Part shown: positions 1 through 8,296 of the stretch, piece by piece
Numbering within the stretch: the first letter of the stretch is position 1
Layout: the number at the start of each line of letters is the position of its first letter
DNA from: Brucella haematophila
GTDB taxonomy: Bacteria; Pseudomonadota; Alphaproteobacteria; Rhizobiales; Rhizobiaceae
Length of the DNA: 64,000 nucleotides
NCBI RefSeq assembly: GCF_005938105.1
Contig: NZ_VCPE01000004.1
Location: 186,001-250,000 of the forward strand
Direction of reading: 5' to 3'
Position numbers and translations under genes: made by a program
Notes under the pieces: generated by a model
The model's input: the letters and a program-made list of their open reading frames with translations, nothing else
Told to the model about the DNA's origin: nothing
Database searches by the model: none

Positions 1-63
1 AAGGCCGACGGCACCTACGACAAGATCGCACAGAAGTATTTCGGTCAGGACGTTTCCAAGTAA
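1..63 (+). CDS. Amino-acid ABC transporter substrate-binding protein, C-terminal end (partial)
   Basis: The window opens inside a reading frame that ends in ADGTYDKIAQKYFGQDVSK and a TAA stop. This tail (KADGTYDKIxxKYFG) is characteristic of the periplasmic polar-amino-acid binding proteins (SBP_bac_3 family). The permease and ATPase genes that follow on the same strand are of the matching family, so this is most likely their binding protein. Only 20 residues are visible, so the ligand cannot be judged. A strong terminator lies directly behind it, which would set the binding protein's expression apart from the membrane components. Confidence 0.8.
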   Translation, partial: KADGTYDKIAQKYFGQDVSK

Positions 64-85
64 GCTCCTGAACGCCGGAAATAGA

Positions 86-116
86 GAAGCCGGAACAGGA
101 TTCCGGCTTCTTTTTT
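86..116 (+). terminator. Rho-independent terminator after the binding-protein gene
   Basis: A perfect 10-bp stem (GAAGCCGGAA at 86-95 with TTCCGGCTTC at 101-110) and a 5-nt loop are followed by six T. It lies between the binding-protein gene and the permease gene of the same transporter, the usual place for a partial terminator that lets the binding protein be made in excess. Confidence 0.9.
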
Positions 117-255
117 GTGTATGTAGAAATTTATTCCGAATAAATTTTCAAGTTCGCTTTCCATAAACTGTATAAGATGAATGAACGTACCTTTCCGGTG
201 CCTGATCATCTCGGTTTGAACCGACACTGCTTTTCGTTCCAAGGAGCCGAACCCG

Positions 256-936
256 GTGCCTGACTGGCTACAACTCATGATCGAGTCACTTCCGACCCTT
301 CTCTGGGCGGGGCTGATCTTCACCATTCCGCTGACCTTGCTGTCCTTCATCTTTGGTCTGGCGCTGGCGCTGTTGACGGCACTCGTGCGGCTTTTCGCAC
401 CGGTCTGGCTCTCGTCGATTGCGCGCTTCTATGTCTGGATATTCCGCGGCACGCCGCTGCTGGTGCAGCTTTTCGTGATCTTCTACGGCTTGCCGAGCAT
501 GGGCATCTATCTCGATGCATTCCCGGCAGCTCTCATCGGCTTCACGTTGAATGTCGGCGCCTATAGTTCGGAAATCATCCGCGCGGTCATCTCGTCCGTG
601 CCCAAGGGCCAGTGGGAAGCCGCCTATTCCATTGGCATGAGCTGGCGTCAGGCGCTGATCCGTACCGTGTTGCCACAGGCCACCAGAATAGCCGTGCCGC
701 CGCTTTCCAATACGTTCATTTCACTTGTGAAAGATACGTCGCTCGCCGCCGCAATCACCGTGCCGGAGCTTTTCCAGTCGGCACAGCGCATCGTCGCCAC
801 GACCTACGAACCGCTGATCCTCTATATCGAAGCCGCGCTGATCTATCTGGCGCTGAGTTCGGTTCTGTCTGCCCTTCAGGTACGGCTTGAGCGACGTTTC
901 GGGCGTTATGGCGGCACGCTGGAGACAAACGCATGA
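256..936 (+). CDS. Polar amino-acid ABC transporter permease (HisM/GlnP type)
   Basis: A 226-residue inner-membrane permease with a GTG start, preceded by AAGGAG at 241-246. It has the expected hydrophobic segments and the EAA loop (EAAYSIGMSWRQALIRTVLPQA, about residues 119-140) that docks on the ATPase. The first segments match the His/Glu/Arg/opine permease domain (FTIPLTLLSFIFGLALAL). Length is normal for this family. Its last codons overlap the ATPase start by 4 nt (ATGA), so the two are translationally coupled. Only one permease gene is present, so it probably works as a homodimer. The substrate is not readable from sequence. Confidence 0.92.
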   Translation: MPDWLQLMIESLPTLLWAGLIFTIPLTLLSFIFGLALALLTALVRLFAPVWLSSIARFYVWIFRGTPLLVQLFVIFYGLPSMGIYLDAFPAALIGFTLNVGAYSSEIIRAVISSVPKGQWEAAYSIGMSWRQALIRTVLPQATRIAVPPLSNTFISLVKDTSLAAAITVPELFQSAQRIVATTYEPLILYIEAALIYLALSSVLSALQVRLERRFGRYGGTLETNA

Positions 937-1694
937 TCGAGCTGAAACATATCGTAAAGCGTTTTGACGACGCTGTGATCCTGAACGACATCAATGTCAC
1001 CATCTCCGAAGGCTCGGTAACGGCTCTCGTTGGCCCGTCAGGCGGCGGCAAAAGCACGCTTCTGCGCTGCATCAACCTGCTTGAAGTGCCCACATCCGGC
1101 AGTCTGTCGCTGGGCGGACAAACGCTGACGTTTGAGCCGGGGCGCAAGCCAAGCTGGCAGGCGATCCAGTCCATCCGCCGCCAGACCGGCATGGTGTTCC
1201 AGAATTTTCAGCTGTTTCCGCATCAGACGGCGATCCAGAATGTCATGGAAAGCCTTGTCACCGTGCTGAAATGGCCAAAGGCCAAGGCCCGCGAACGCGC
1301 CATGGAACTGTTGCAGAAAGTGGGCATGGCGCATAAGGCCGACGCCTGGCCGTCGACCCTGTCCGGCGGACAACAACAGCGCATCGCGATTGCCCGCGCT
1401 CTGGCACCTTCGCCCCGCGTGTTGCTGTGCGACGAACCCACCTCGGCGCTCGATCCCGAACTTGCATCGGAAGTGGTGGATGTGCTGAGCAAGCTTGCCA
1501 AGGAAGGCACGACGATGGTGATCGCCACCCACGATCTGCGCCTTGCCTCCAAGATTTCCCAGAATGTGGTGTTTCTGGAATCCGGCAATATTGTCGAAAC
1601 CGGCTCGGCACACGATGTTTTCACGCGCCCGTCCCGTGAGCGTACCAAGCAGTTCGTCGCGACCATCAACGCCGCGCATAGTTACGACATCTGA
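933..1694 (+). CDS. Polar amino-acid ABC transporter ATP-binding protein (GlnQ/HisP type)
   Basis: A 253-residue ABC ATPase. Walker A is GPSGGGKST (about residues 34-42), the Q-loop is in MVFQNFQLFPH, the signature is LSGGQQQR, Walker B is VLLCDEPTSALDPE, and the switch His is in ATHD. The LFPHQTAIQNV stretch is typical of the GlnQ/HisP subfamily. It energises amino-acid uptake with the overlapping upstream permease. It ends ahead of a strong terminator, closing the operon. Confidence 0.93.
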   Translation: MIELKHIVKRFDDAVILNDINVTISEGSVTALVGPSGGGKSTLLRCINLLEVPTSGSLSLGGQTLTFEPGRKPSWQAIQSIRRQTGMVFQNFQLFPHQTAIQNVMESLVTVLKWPKAKARERAMELLQKVGMAHKADAWPSTLSGGQQQRIAIARALAPSPRVLLCDEPTSALDPELASEVVDVLSKLAKEGTTMVIATHDLRLASKISQNVVFLESGNIVETGSAHDVFTRPSRERTKQFVATINAAHSYDI

Positions 1695-1714
1695 CCGACC
1701 ATTTTGTCTTTCAG

Positions 1715-1752
1715 GAAAGGGCTTTCGCATTTGCGAAGGCCCTTTCGTTTTT
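1715..1752 (+). terminator. Rho-independent terminator of the amino-acid transporter operon
   Basis: A 15-bp stem (1715-1729 with 1732-1746, one mismatch in the centre) is followed by TTCGTTTTT. Confidence 0.9.
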
Positions 1753-1916
1753 GGCCTTATCGCATTTCATACGATCTTTTCGAAATTTTCCGCCGAGTCT
1801 CACCGGCCTGCCCCTTGGTAAAAGAGAAAACCGCTGTTACATTAAGGGCAACGTAATAAATCAAGCGTCCTGCTTGCGTCCTTTTGGTTCGCGCGGCGCT
1901 TATAAGGATCAGTACC

Positions 1917-3437
1917 TTGAAAAACCCCGAGGAGCGCCCCGTAGAAAAGGCGCAACAGGGGGCGTCCGGCGGACAATCGGGAAATGCTCAAGCCCGGAAT
2001 CCGTCGACTAACGGCAAGCGCAAACCGCGCAAGGAAGCCGTTGCAGAAGCCGGGAATGCGCGTAGCGCACCCGATTCAGGACGCCCAAAGCCGCAAAGTG
2101 AAGCGGATGACAAGGGTTCCGGCAGCCAGCGGAAGCGTGCGCGCCGCCGTCACCGTGGCAAAGCGGCACGGAGACCGGAAGCGGTCGTCGCGCAGAAAGC
2201 TGCTGAAGATACCACTCTTCAGGAAGCCAAGTCCCCCGGCAAAATTTCGAATCGCCGCAGGCGCGCCCGTAAGAAGAAGCAGGCGCAGCAGCAGAACAAT
2301 GCCGCGCCGCGGACAGCCGAACACGCGCCCAAGAGCACGCATGAAACACCGCGTCGTGACAATCACGCGCAGGTATCGTCGCATGCCAAGCGGAAAAACG
2401 GCGCGGCACAGCCGCCACGGCACGCCCACGCCGAGGCCCCGCTTTATGCAGCGCTTGACCTTGGCACCAACAATTGCCGCTTGCTGGTCGCATCGCCGAC
2501 CAGACCGGGGCAGTTTCGCGTTGTGGATGCTTTTTCGCGGATCGTGCGGCTTGGCGAAGGGCTGAGCGCAACCGGCAGGTTAAGCGACAACGCCATGCAG
2601 CGCGCTATCGAAGCGCTCAAGATCTGCCGTGACAAGCTGGCCGGCAAGAAAATCCGCCGTTCGCGGCTGATCGCGACCGAGGCTTGCCGTGCTGCGTCGA
2701 ATGGTGAGGAGTTTCTGGAGCGTGTACGCGAGGAAACCGGGCTTGAACTGGAAATCGTTGATCGCCAGACGGAAGCACGTCTTGCCGTTTCCGGTTGCGG
2801 AACACTGGTAGCGCGCGAAACCGAAGCGGTCGTTCTGTTCGATATCGGTGGCGGCTCCTCTGAAATCGCACTGATCGACGTTTCGCAGCGCCGGTCTCCG
2901 CGTCTTGCCGAACATATCATGGCATGGACCTCCCTGCCCGTGGGCGTTGTCACGCTCGCCGAGCGTTTCGGCGGTCGCGATGTCACGCAGGAAAGTTTCG
3001 AGGCGATGGTCGGTCACGTGACCGAGCTTCTGTCCAGCTTTGCCGAACGGCACTGCCTTGGCCAACTGGCTTCAAGCCCGCGTTTCCATTTGCTTGGCAC
3101 ATCCGGTACGGTTACCACACTGGCGGGTATTCATCTGGGGCTGGAACGCTATGACCGTCGCCGGGTCGATGGCATGTGGATGGGTTCAGAAGATGTGACG
3201 CAGATGACGAGCCGTCTCCTGTCCTGGGATTTCGACGCGCGCGTTGCAAATCCTTGCATCGGTGCAGACAGGGCCGATCTGGTGCTTGCGGGCTGCGCCA
3301 TTCTCGATGCCATCCGCAAGGTCTGGCCGAGCGAAAAACTTCTGGTGGCGGATCGCGGCTTGCGAGAAGGCATCCTGACCGAACTAATGTCGCGCGACGG
3401 CGCATGGCGGCACAATCGCGCGCAATTGCGCCAATAA
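1917..3437 (+). CDS. Ppx/GppA family phosphatase (exopolyphosphatase) with a long basic N-terminal extension
   Basis: The C-terminal roughly 330 residues form an ASKHA-fold Ppx/GppA phosphatase: LDLGTNNCRLLVA is the first phosphate-binding motif, VVLFDIGGGSSEIA the second, and LLGTSGTVTTLAGIHL the third. The family hydrolyses inorganic polyphosphate and/or pppGpp. The first about 170 residues are very different: low-complexity and rich in Lys, Arg, Ala and Gln with clusters such as KRARRRHRGK and NRRRRARKKKQ, probably disordered and able to bind RNA or polyphosphate. I chose the TTG at 1917 because AAGGA at 1904-1908 is well spaced; another TTG at 1884 would add 11 residues. The gene is followed 33 nt later by rlmE. 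Which substrate it prefers is not decidable here. Confidence 0.87.
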   Translation: MKNPEERPVEKAQQGASGGQSGNAQARNPSTNGKRKPRKEAVAEAGNARSAPDSGRPKPQSEADDKGSGSQRKRARRRHRGKAARRPEAVVAQKAAEDTTLQEAKSPGKISNRRRRARKKKQAQQQNNAAPRTAEHAPKSTHETPRRDNHAQVSSHAKRKNGAAQPPRHAHAEAPLYAALDLGTNNCRLLVASPTRPGQFRVVDAFSRIVRLGEGLSATGRLSDNAMQRAIEALKICRDKLAGKKIRRSRLIATEACRAASNGEEFLERVREETGLELEIVDRQTEARLAVSGCGTLVARETEAVVLFDIGGGSSEIALIDVSQRRSPRLAEHIMAWTSLPVGVVTLAERFGGRDVTQESFEAMVGHVTELLSSFAERHCLGQLASSPRFHLLGTSGTVTTLAGIHLGLERYDRRRVDGMWMGSEDVTQMTSRLLSWDFDARVANPCIGADRADLVLAGCAILDAIRKVWPSEKLLVADRGLREGILTELMSRDGAWRHNRAQLRQ

Positions 3438-3470
3438 ATGCGCTGTTGGCGCTAGAACAGGCAATTGAAA

Positions 3471-4205
3471 ATGAGCAAAGCAGGCGGAAACAAGGGCGGC
3501 ACGAAGACGGGCGCCAAAACGGGCGGACGCGGTGGTGCGGGCACCAGCAATCTGCACGTCCGCGTGAAGAAAAAGGCTGGCACGATCAAGGAATCGTCGC
3601 GTCGCTGGCTGCTGCGTCACCTGAATGATCCTTATGTGCACAAGTCCAAGCAGGACGGCTATCGCTCGCGCGCGGCCTACAAGCTGATCGAAATCAACGA
3701 TCGCTATGATCTGCTCAAGAAGGGTCAGAAGATCATCGATCTTGGTGCCGCTCCAGGCGGCTGGTCGCAGATAGCAGCCAAGATTGTCGGCTCCACCGAC
3801 GAAGATCCGCATGTTGTCGGCATTGACTATCTGCATGTTGATCCGCTGCCGGGCGTCATCCTGCTGGAAATGGACTTTCTTGACGATGAAGCGCCACAGA
3901 AACTGATGGAAGCGCTTGGCGACAAGCCAGATCTGGTCATTTCGGATATGGCTGCGCCGACCACCGGACACCGCCGCACCGACCACCTGCGCACGGTGCA
4001 TCTGTGCGAAGTGGCGGCTGATTTTGCGGTTTCGGTACTCAAGCCCGGCGGCCACTTCCTGACCAAGACTTTTCAGGGCGGCACGGAAAATGAGCTTCTG
4101 GCCATGCTGAAGCAGAAATTCCGCTCCGTGCATCACGTCAAACCGCCCGCATCACGTGCGGAATCGGTAGAGCTTTATCTGCTCGCACGTGATTTCAAAG
4201 GCTGA
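3471..4205 (+). CDS. rlmE: 23S rRNA 2'-O-ribose methyltransferase (U2552)
   Basis: A 244-residue Rossmann methyltransferase that methylates U2552 in the 23S rRNA A-loop during late 50S assembly. The SAM motif is [12 protein letters not shown] (about residues 87-98). [10 protein letters not shown] holds the catalytic Asp, with downstream KTFQGG (catalytic Lys) and ESVELYLLA (catalytic Glu), giving the K-D-K-E tetrad. A Gly/Lys-rich N-terminal tail of about 25 residues is typical of alphaproteobacterial RlmE. The ATG at 3471 is preferred over an upstream TTG at 3465 because it gives the usual [10 protein letters not shown] start. It lies directly behind the Ppx gene and is probably cotranscribed. 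Confidence 0.95.
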   Translation: MSKAGGNKGGTKTGAKTGGRGGAGTSNLHVRVKKKAGTIKESSRRWLLRHLNDPYVHKSKQDGYRSRAAYKLIEINDRYDLLKKGQKIIDLGAAPGGWSQIAAKIVGSTDEDPHVVGIDYLHVDPLPGVILLEMDFLDDEAPQKLMEALGDKPDLVISDMAAPTTGHRRTDHLRTVHLCEVAADFAVSVLKPGGHFLTKTFQGGTENELLAMLKQKFRSVHHVKPPASRAESVELYLLARDFKG

Positions 4206-4214
4206 CAATGCAAG

Positions 4215-4236
4215 ATAGGAGCCGATTGGCTCCTAT
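4215..4236. terminator. Hairpin between convergent rlmE and the MFS gene
   Basis: A perfect 9-bp stem (ATAGGAGCC at 4215-4223, GGCTCCTAT at 4228-4236) with a 4-nt loop, followed by TCTATTCT. It sits at the ends of two convergent genes and could serve both strands, though the T tract is weak. Confidence 0.6.
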
Positions 4237-4237
4237 T

Positions 4238-5674
4238 CTATTCTCCGGCTGCCGAGTTTACCGGCTTCACCACAACTGTAGCCTTGCCCTTCTGGCGCGG
4301 TGCTGAAGGTTCGGATAGTTCACGACCAGCTTCAGGCGAAAGCCGTGCAAACCAGAAGAATGCGACAGCGGACACCAAAGCCACAACAATGAAGCCGACA
4401 TGGAAGTCGACCAGGGCCAGCGGTGCGCCGCGCACGCCGCTGCTGATTTCCAGTACGCCACCCGCAAGGGCAACGCCAATCGCCAGCGAAACCTGTTGTG
4501 CGACAGCGGTGATCGGCGTCGCCTGACTGGTCTTTTCATCCGGAATTTCGGCATAAGCCAGCGCATTGACGCCGGTAAAAAACAGTGACCGCGCAAAGCC
4601 GCCGACCAGCAGGAAGCTAAGAATGATCCAGATCGGCGTCATGGGCGTGAAAAGGCTGTTCACCGCAATGAAGCCCGCCGAAATGATCGAGCCCGACATC
4701 AAGGCGCGCCGGAAGCCGATCTTCGCAAAAATCCGCTTGGCACCAAACTTCATGCTGATCGCACCGATGGCTGACACGAAGGTTATCATGCCCGACTGAA
4801 ACGGCGTGAAGCCGAAGCCCAGCTGGAACATAAGCGGCAGCAAAAACGGAATTGCGCCGATGCCGAAGCGGAAAATACTGCCCCCCAACACCGCCGACCG
4901 GAACACCTGATTGTCGAACAGCCGAAGATCGAGCAGCGGATCAGCACTGCGGCGGGCATGGATGATATACAGCACCGAACAGACCAGACCGATCGCCACC
5001 GTCACGAAACCGATAGCGGGCGGCAGCGCGGGCAGGCTGACAACAGACAGGCCGAACACCACGCCGGACATGGCAAGACCGGACAAAAAGAAGCCAGGCC
5101 AATCGAGGCGCTTGACGATGCGCTCGTCATTATCCGGCAGAAAACGCGTGGCAAACCAGATGCCGACAGCGCCGATGGGCACATTAATCAGGAATATCCA
5201 GTGCCATGTGAGAAAGGTCGTGATGAAACCACCAACAGGTGGCCCGACCAATGGGCCAACCATGGCGGGGATCGTCAGCCAAGCCATGGCGGAGACAAGT
5301 TCGCTGCGCGGTGTCGAGCGCACCAGCACAAGACGTCCCACGGGCGTCATCATCGCGCCACCCATGCCCTGCAAAAAGCGTGAAACGACAAAGGCAGTCA
5401 GCGAATTGGCGGCTGCACAGGCAATTGAGCCGACGACGAAGACGGCGATTGCGGCGCGGAAAACATTTTTGGCTCCGAACCGGTCGGCCATCCAGCCGCT
5501 GATCGGAATGAAAACCGCCAGCGCGACCAGATAGGCCGTAAGGGCCAGCTTGAGAGCAATTGGACTGGTGCCGATATCGGCGGCAATCGCTGGCAAAGAT
5601 GTCGAAATGACATTCGAATCCATCTGCTCCATGAAAAGAGCAATTGCCAGCACAAGGGGAATGATGCGGTTCAC
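4238..5674 (-). CDS. MFS multidrug exporter, DHA2 (EmrB-like) family
   Basis: A 478-residue drug:H+ antiporter of the inner membrane. The N-terminus carries the DHA2 hallmark LDxTIVNVALP-like stretch in variant form (FMEQMDSNVISTSLPAIA), motif A as GWMADRFGAKN (about residues 60-70), and motif C-like GPLVGPPVGGFITTFLTWHWIFLINVPIG (residues 138-166), which defines EmrB-type exporters. The C-terminal 30 residues are charged and cytoplasmic. The start codon is GTG. No membrane-fusion (EmrA-type) gene is adjacent, so it may act alone. The substrate is unknown. Confidence 0.88.
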   Translation of the reverse strand: MNRIIPLVLAIALFMEQMDSNVISTSLPAIAADIGTSPIALKLALTAYLVALAVFIPISGWMADRFGAKNVFRAAIAVFVVGSIACAAANSLTAFVVSRFLQGMGGAMMTPVGRLVLVRSTPRSELVSAMAWLTIPAMVGPLVGPPVGGFITTFLTWHWIFLINVPIGAVGIWFATRFLPDNDERIVKRLDWPGFFLSGLAMSGVVFGLSVVSLPALPPAIGFVTVAIGLVCSVLYIIHARRSADPLLDLRLFDNQVFRSAVLGGSIFRFGIGAIPFLLPLMFQLGFGFTPFQSGMITFVSAIGAISMKFGAKRIFAKIGFRRALMSGSIISAGFIAVNSLFTPMTPIWIILSFLLVGGFARSLFFTGVNALAYAEIPDEKTSQATPITAVAQQVSLAIGVALAGGVLEISSGVRGAPLALVDFHVGFIVVALVSAVAFFWFARLSPEAGRELSEPSAPRQKGKATVVVKPVNSAAGE

Positions 5675-5983
5675 GGTGAATTTCCGAATAAGCCGTGCTT
5701 TTACATAAAGCTTACCAAAGCTATGTCGTGCTTATTGGTAGATTGCTAGCCAATTTTTTCTCACATTGTGGTGACTTAGGCCCAATTTTAGCGATTTACC
5801 GGCTCAAAAACCCTTCACTCAGCGCCCAGTTGGGCCAAAAGCACCCATTTCTCACGGCAGATTTCAATCGTTCACAATTGTGTAAAGCGGGGTTGCGCAT
5901 GCCGTAACGGACTGTTACATTCGGTAACAGTTTCACGAAGCTTCGAGTCTGGAAGGGGTGGTCCCGGCTCAAGGAGGTAGGAA
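5675..5983. promoter_or_regulatory. Divergent intergenic region with an inverted repeat at 5911-5931
   Basis: A 309-bp gap between the MFS exporter (leftward) and a tiny membrane peptide gene (rightward). It holds a perfect 8-bp inverted repeat, ACTGTTAC-5 nt-GTAACAGT, at 5911-5931, preceded by another GTAAC at 5904. A repressor or two-component regulator could bind there. The part next to the MFS start is AT-rich and carries repeated AAGCTTACC/AAAGCTATG-like words. I see no convincing protein in it. Confidence 0.45.
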
Positions 5984-6085
5984 ATGAACGATATTACGAG
6001 AACTGCACTTGTTTATGGCATGATGATCATTTCGCTGAACACGGCGCTTGCAATCGGTCTTTTAGGACTGGATTTCCTGCGCTAA
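5984..6085 (+). CDS. 33-residue predicted single-span membrane peptide
   Basis: A small ORF starting MNDITRTALV, preceded by an excellent ribosome-binding site (AAGGAGG at 5971-5977, 6 nt before the ATG) and closed by a strong terminator at 6167. After a short polar N-terminus, residues 8-30 form one hydrophobic helix (YGMMIISLNTALAIGLLGLD core), ending in FLR. Such a short helix with so strong a translation signal suggests a real regulatory or structural membrane peptide rather than chance. I do not recognise a family and give no function. Confidence 0.6.
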   Translation: MNDITRTALVYGMMIISLNTALAIGLLGLDFLR

Positions 6086-6166
6086 CTTGGCTGCCCCATG
6101 AGGCTTGGCCAGTGTTTATGATGATCGCATATCGAGTTTGATTTTGCCCTCCAGGCAAATTATGAA

Positions 6167-6206
6167 AAAGAGCGCTTCCGATTTATCGGAAGCGCTCTTT
6201 TCGTTT
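6167..6206 (+). terminator. Rho-independent terminator after the 33-residue peptide gene
   Basis: A stem of up to 16 bp (AAAGAGCGCTTCCGAT at 6167-6182 with its complement at 6185-6200; the innermost pairs must open to form the loop), followed by TCGTTTTT. It gives the small upstream ORF its own transcription unit. Confidence 0.88.
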
Positions 6207-6291
6207 TTGCCCGTAGTGACGCGTTAAGAGCAGCCCATAGAGGCGGGAAATCAGTCCTGAAACCGATTGCCCGTCTTTTGCTCATGATGCT

Positions 6292-7407
6292 CTACAGAAT
6301 ACGTCCCTGACTGGTCGGGTCGAAGAACACCGCCTTGTCGAGATTAAAGGCCAGCCGCGAAGCTTGGCCTGCCACGATGCGCGCATCGGCGCGCAGGCGG
6401 GCAACCACATGCTTGCCGCCAAGACGGGTCACCGCAAACGTGTCCGATCCTGCCGGTTCGACCACATCGATCAGGCAGTCGCCTTCCACAACCGCGCCCG
6501 CATTGCGATCCGCGCCGTCTGGATCGGTCAAAGCTTCCGGGCGAATGCCGAAAACAACCTGCTTGCCCACATAGTCGCCAAGAGCTTGCGGAGCGTTCTT
6601 CAACGGAAGCGTCAATGCCTGGCCATCACCGCGATCAAGCGAGATGGCATAATCCGCGCCATTCTTCTCGACAGCAACGGTTAGCAGGTTCATCGCCGGC
6701 GAACCCATGAAATCCGCCACGAACATGTTGGACGGGTTGTTGTAAATCTCTGCGGGCGTGCCGAACTGCTGCAGAACACCGTCTTTCAGCACGGCAATCT
6801 TGGTCGCCAGCGTCATGGCTTCGATCTGGTCGTGCGTTACATAGACGATAGTTGTCTTCATGCGGCTGTGCAGGCGCTTGATTTCGGTGCGCATATCCAC
6901 GCGCAGCTTCGCGTCGAGGTTCGATAGCGGCTCATCGAACAGAAACACCTGCGGATTGCGTACAAGTGCGCGCCCCATCGCAACACGCTGGCGCTGGCCA
7001 CCAGAAAGCTGGCTCGGCTTGCGGTCGAGCAGATGGCCGATCTGCAGCATATCGGCCACTTCCTGAATAGCCTTGTCCCGCTCGGGCTTCGGAACTTTTC
7101 GAATTTCCATGCCGAAAGCGATGTTTCCGGCAACCGTCATATTCGGATAAAGCGCATAGGACTGGAAGACCATGGCGATATCGCGCTGGGACGGGTGCAG
7201 GCCGGAAACCGACTTGCCCTTGATCGCAATGTCACCGGATGTGATCGGCTCGAGACCGGCAATCGTGTTGAGCAACGTGGACTTGCCGCAGCCCGACGGA
7301 CCGACGAGGACCAGAAAGCCGCCTTCTTCAATCTCGATATTGATGTTCTTCAGGATCGAGACGGTGCCGTAGGACTTGTAAAGATCGGTAATTTTCAGAA
7401 ACGACAT
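6292..7407 (-). CDS. Sugar ABC transporter ATP-binding protein (MalK/UgpC type)
   Basis: A 371-residue ATPase of the CUT1 sugar family. Walker A is GPSGCGKST (about 37-45), signature LSGGQRQR, Walker B VFLFDEPLSNLDAKLR, switch His in YVTHDQIEAM. The MalK-type C-terminal regulatory OB domain occupies residues 240-371 and includes the typical FGIRPEAL. It is the last gene of a four-gene leftward transporter operon (binding protein, two permeases, ATPase) and starts 7 nt after the second permease stop. The accompanying binding protein points to glucose or a similar hexose as cargo. Confidence 0.92.
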   Translation of the reverse strand: MSFLKITDLYKSYGTVSILKNINIEIEEGGFLVLVGPSGCGKSTLLNTIAGLEPITSGDIAIKGKSVSGLHPSQRDIAMVFQSYALYPNMTVAGNIAFGMEIRKVPKPERDKAIQEVADMLQIGHLLDRKPSQLSGGQRQRVAMGRALVRNPQVFLFDEPLSNLDAKLRVDMRTEIKRLHSRMKTTIVYVTHDQIEAMTLATKIAVLKDGVLQQFGTPAEIYNNPSNMFVADFMGSPAMNLLTVAVEKNGADYAISLDRGDGQALTLPLKNAPQALGDYVGKQVVFGIRPEALTDPDGADRNAGAVVEGDCLIDVVEPAGSDTFAVTRLGGKHVVARLRADARIVAGQASRLAFNLDKAVFFDPTSQGRIL

Positions 7408-7414
7408 AGTGAAC

Positions 7415-8296
7415 TTATCCCTTGACGGCGCCGGACATCAGACCGCGCACAAAGTAGCGGCCGGACACGATATAGACGATCAGCGTCGGCAGAGCGGCCA
7501 GAATGGCGGCTGCGAAATGAACGTTATATTCCTTGACGCCTGTGGAAGAGGAAACGAGGTTGTTGAGCGCCACCGTCATCGGCGTGGAATTCGCGCCGGA
7601 GAAGGATGCGCCGAACAGGAAGTCGTTCCAGATATTGGTGAACTGCCAGATCACGGACACGACGATGATCGGCCCGGATGACGGCAGCAGAATGCGCCAG
7701 AAAATCTGGAAGAAACTTGCCCCGTCAATCTGCGCAGCGCGCACCAGCTCGGTCGGAAACGCTTCGTAATAGTTGCGGAAATAAAGCGTCGTGAAGCCAA
7801 GACCGTAAATGACGTGCACCATGATGAGGCCCCAGATCGTTCCGGCAATGCCAAAAAGTCCGAGCATGCGCGCCATGGGGATCAGCACGATCTGGAACGG
7901 GATAAAGCATGACAGCAGCAGCAGGCCGAAGAAGATATTCGAGCCACGGAAGCGCCATTTGGTCAGCACATAGCCATTCAGCGCACCGATAATGGTGGAG
8001 ATCGCCACGGCGGGCACGACCATCAGAATGGAATTGATGAAGAACGGCTTCAGGCCGGTAGGCTGCACGCCGATCTGCGCCGTCGACCATGCCGAAAGCC
8101 AAGGCTCGATGGTCCATTGCTGCGGCAGGTTCAACATACCGCCCTGCCGGATTTCTTCCAGAGGCTTGAACGAGTTGACCAGCATCACATAGAGCGGCAA
8201 CAGATAGTAGATGGCGAAGAGCAGCAGCGCGGTATAGATCAGCGCGCGCGTCAGCTTACCGCTGTTGATGGCGTTATCTTGCGACTGGGCGCTCAT
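7415..8296 (-). CDS. Sugar ABC transporter permease (MalG type)
   Basis: A 293-residue inner-membrane permease with a membrane segment near residues 16-40 (ALLLFAIYYLLPLYVMLVNSF) and the CUT1 EAA loop EAFPTELVRAAQIDGASFFQIFWRILLP at about 178-206. The C-terminus VSGRYFVRGLMSGAVKG is the standard MalG-type ending that contacts the ATPase. Its start overlaps the preceding permease stop (ATGA), indicating translational coupling. Confidence 0.92.
   Translation of the reverse strand: MSAQSQDNAINSGKLTRALIYTALLLFAIYYLLPLYVMLVNSFKPLEEIRQGGMLNLPQQWTIEPWLSAWSTAQIGVQPTGLKPFFINSILMVVPAVAISTIIGALNGYVLTKWRFRGSNIFFGLLLLSCFIPFQIVLIPMARMLGLFGIAGTIWGLIMVHVIYGLGFTTLYFRNYYEAFPTELVRAAQIDGASFFQIFWRILLPSSGPIIVVSVIWQFTNIWNDFLFGASFSGANSTPMTVALNNLVSSSTGVKEYNVHFAAAILAALPTLIVYIVSGRYFVRGLMSGAVKG

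Noticed and set aside
5695-5907. 70-codon frame in the divergent region before the small membrane peptide
   Set aside because: No ribosome site and no coherent protein features; it lies in promoter DNA.
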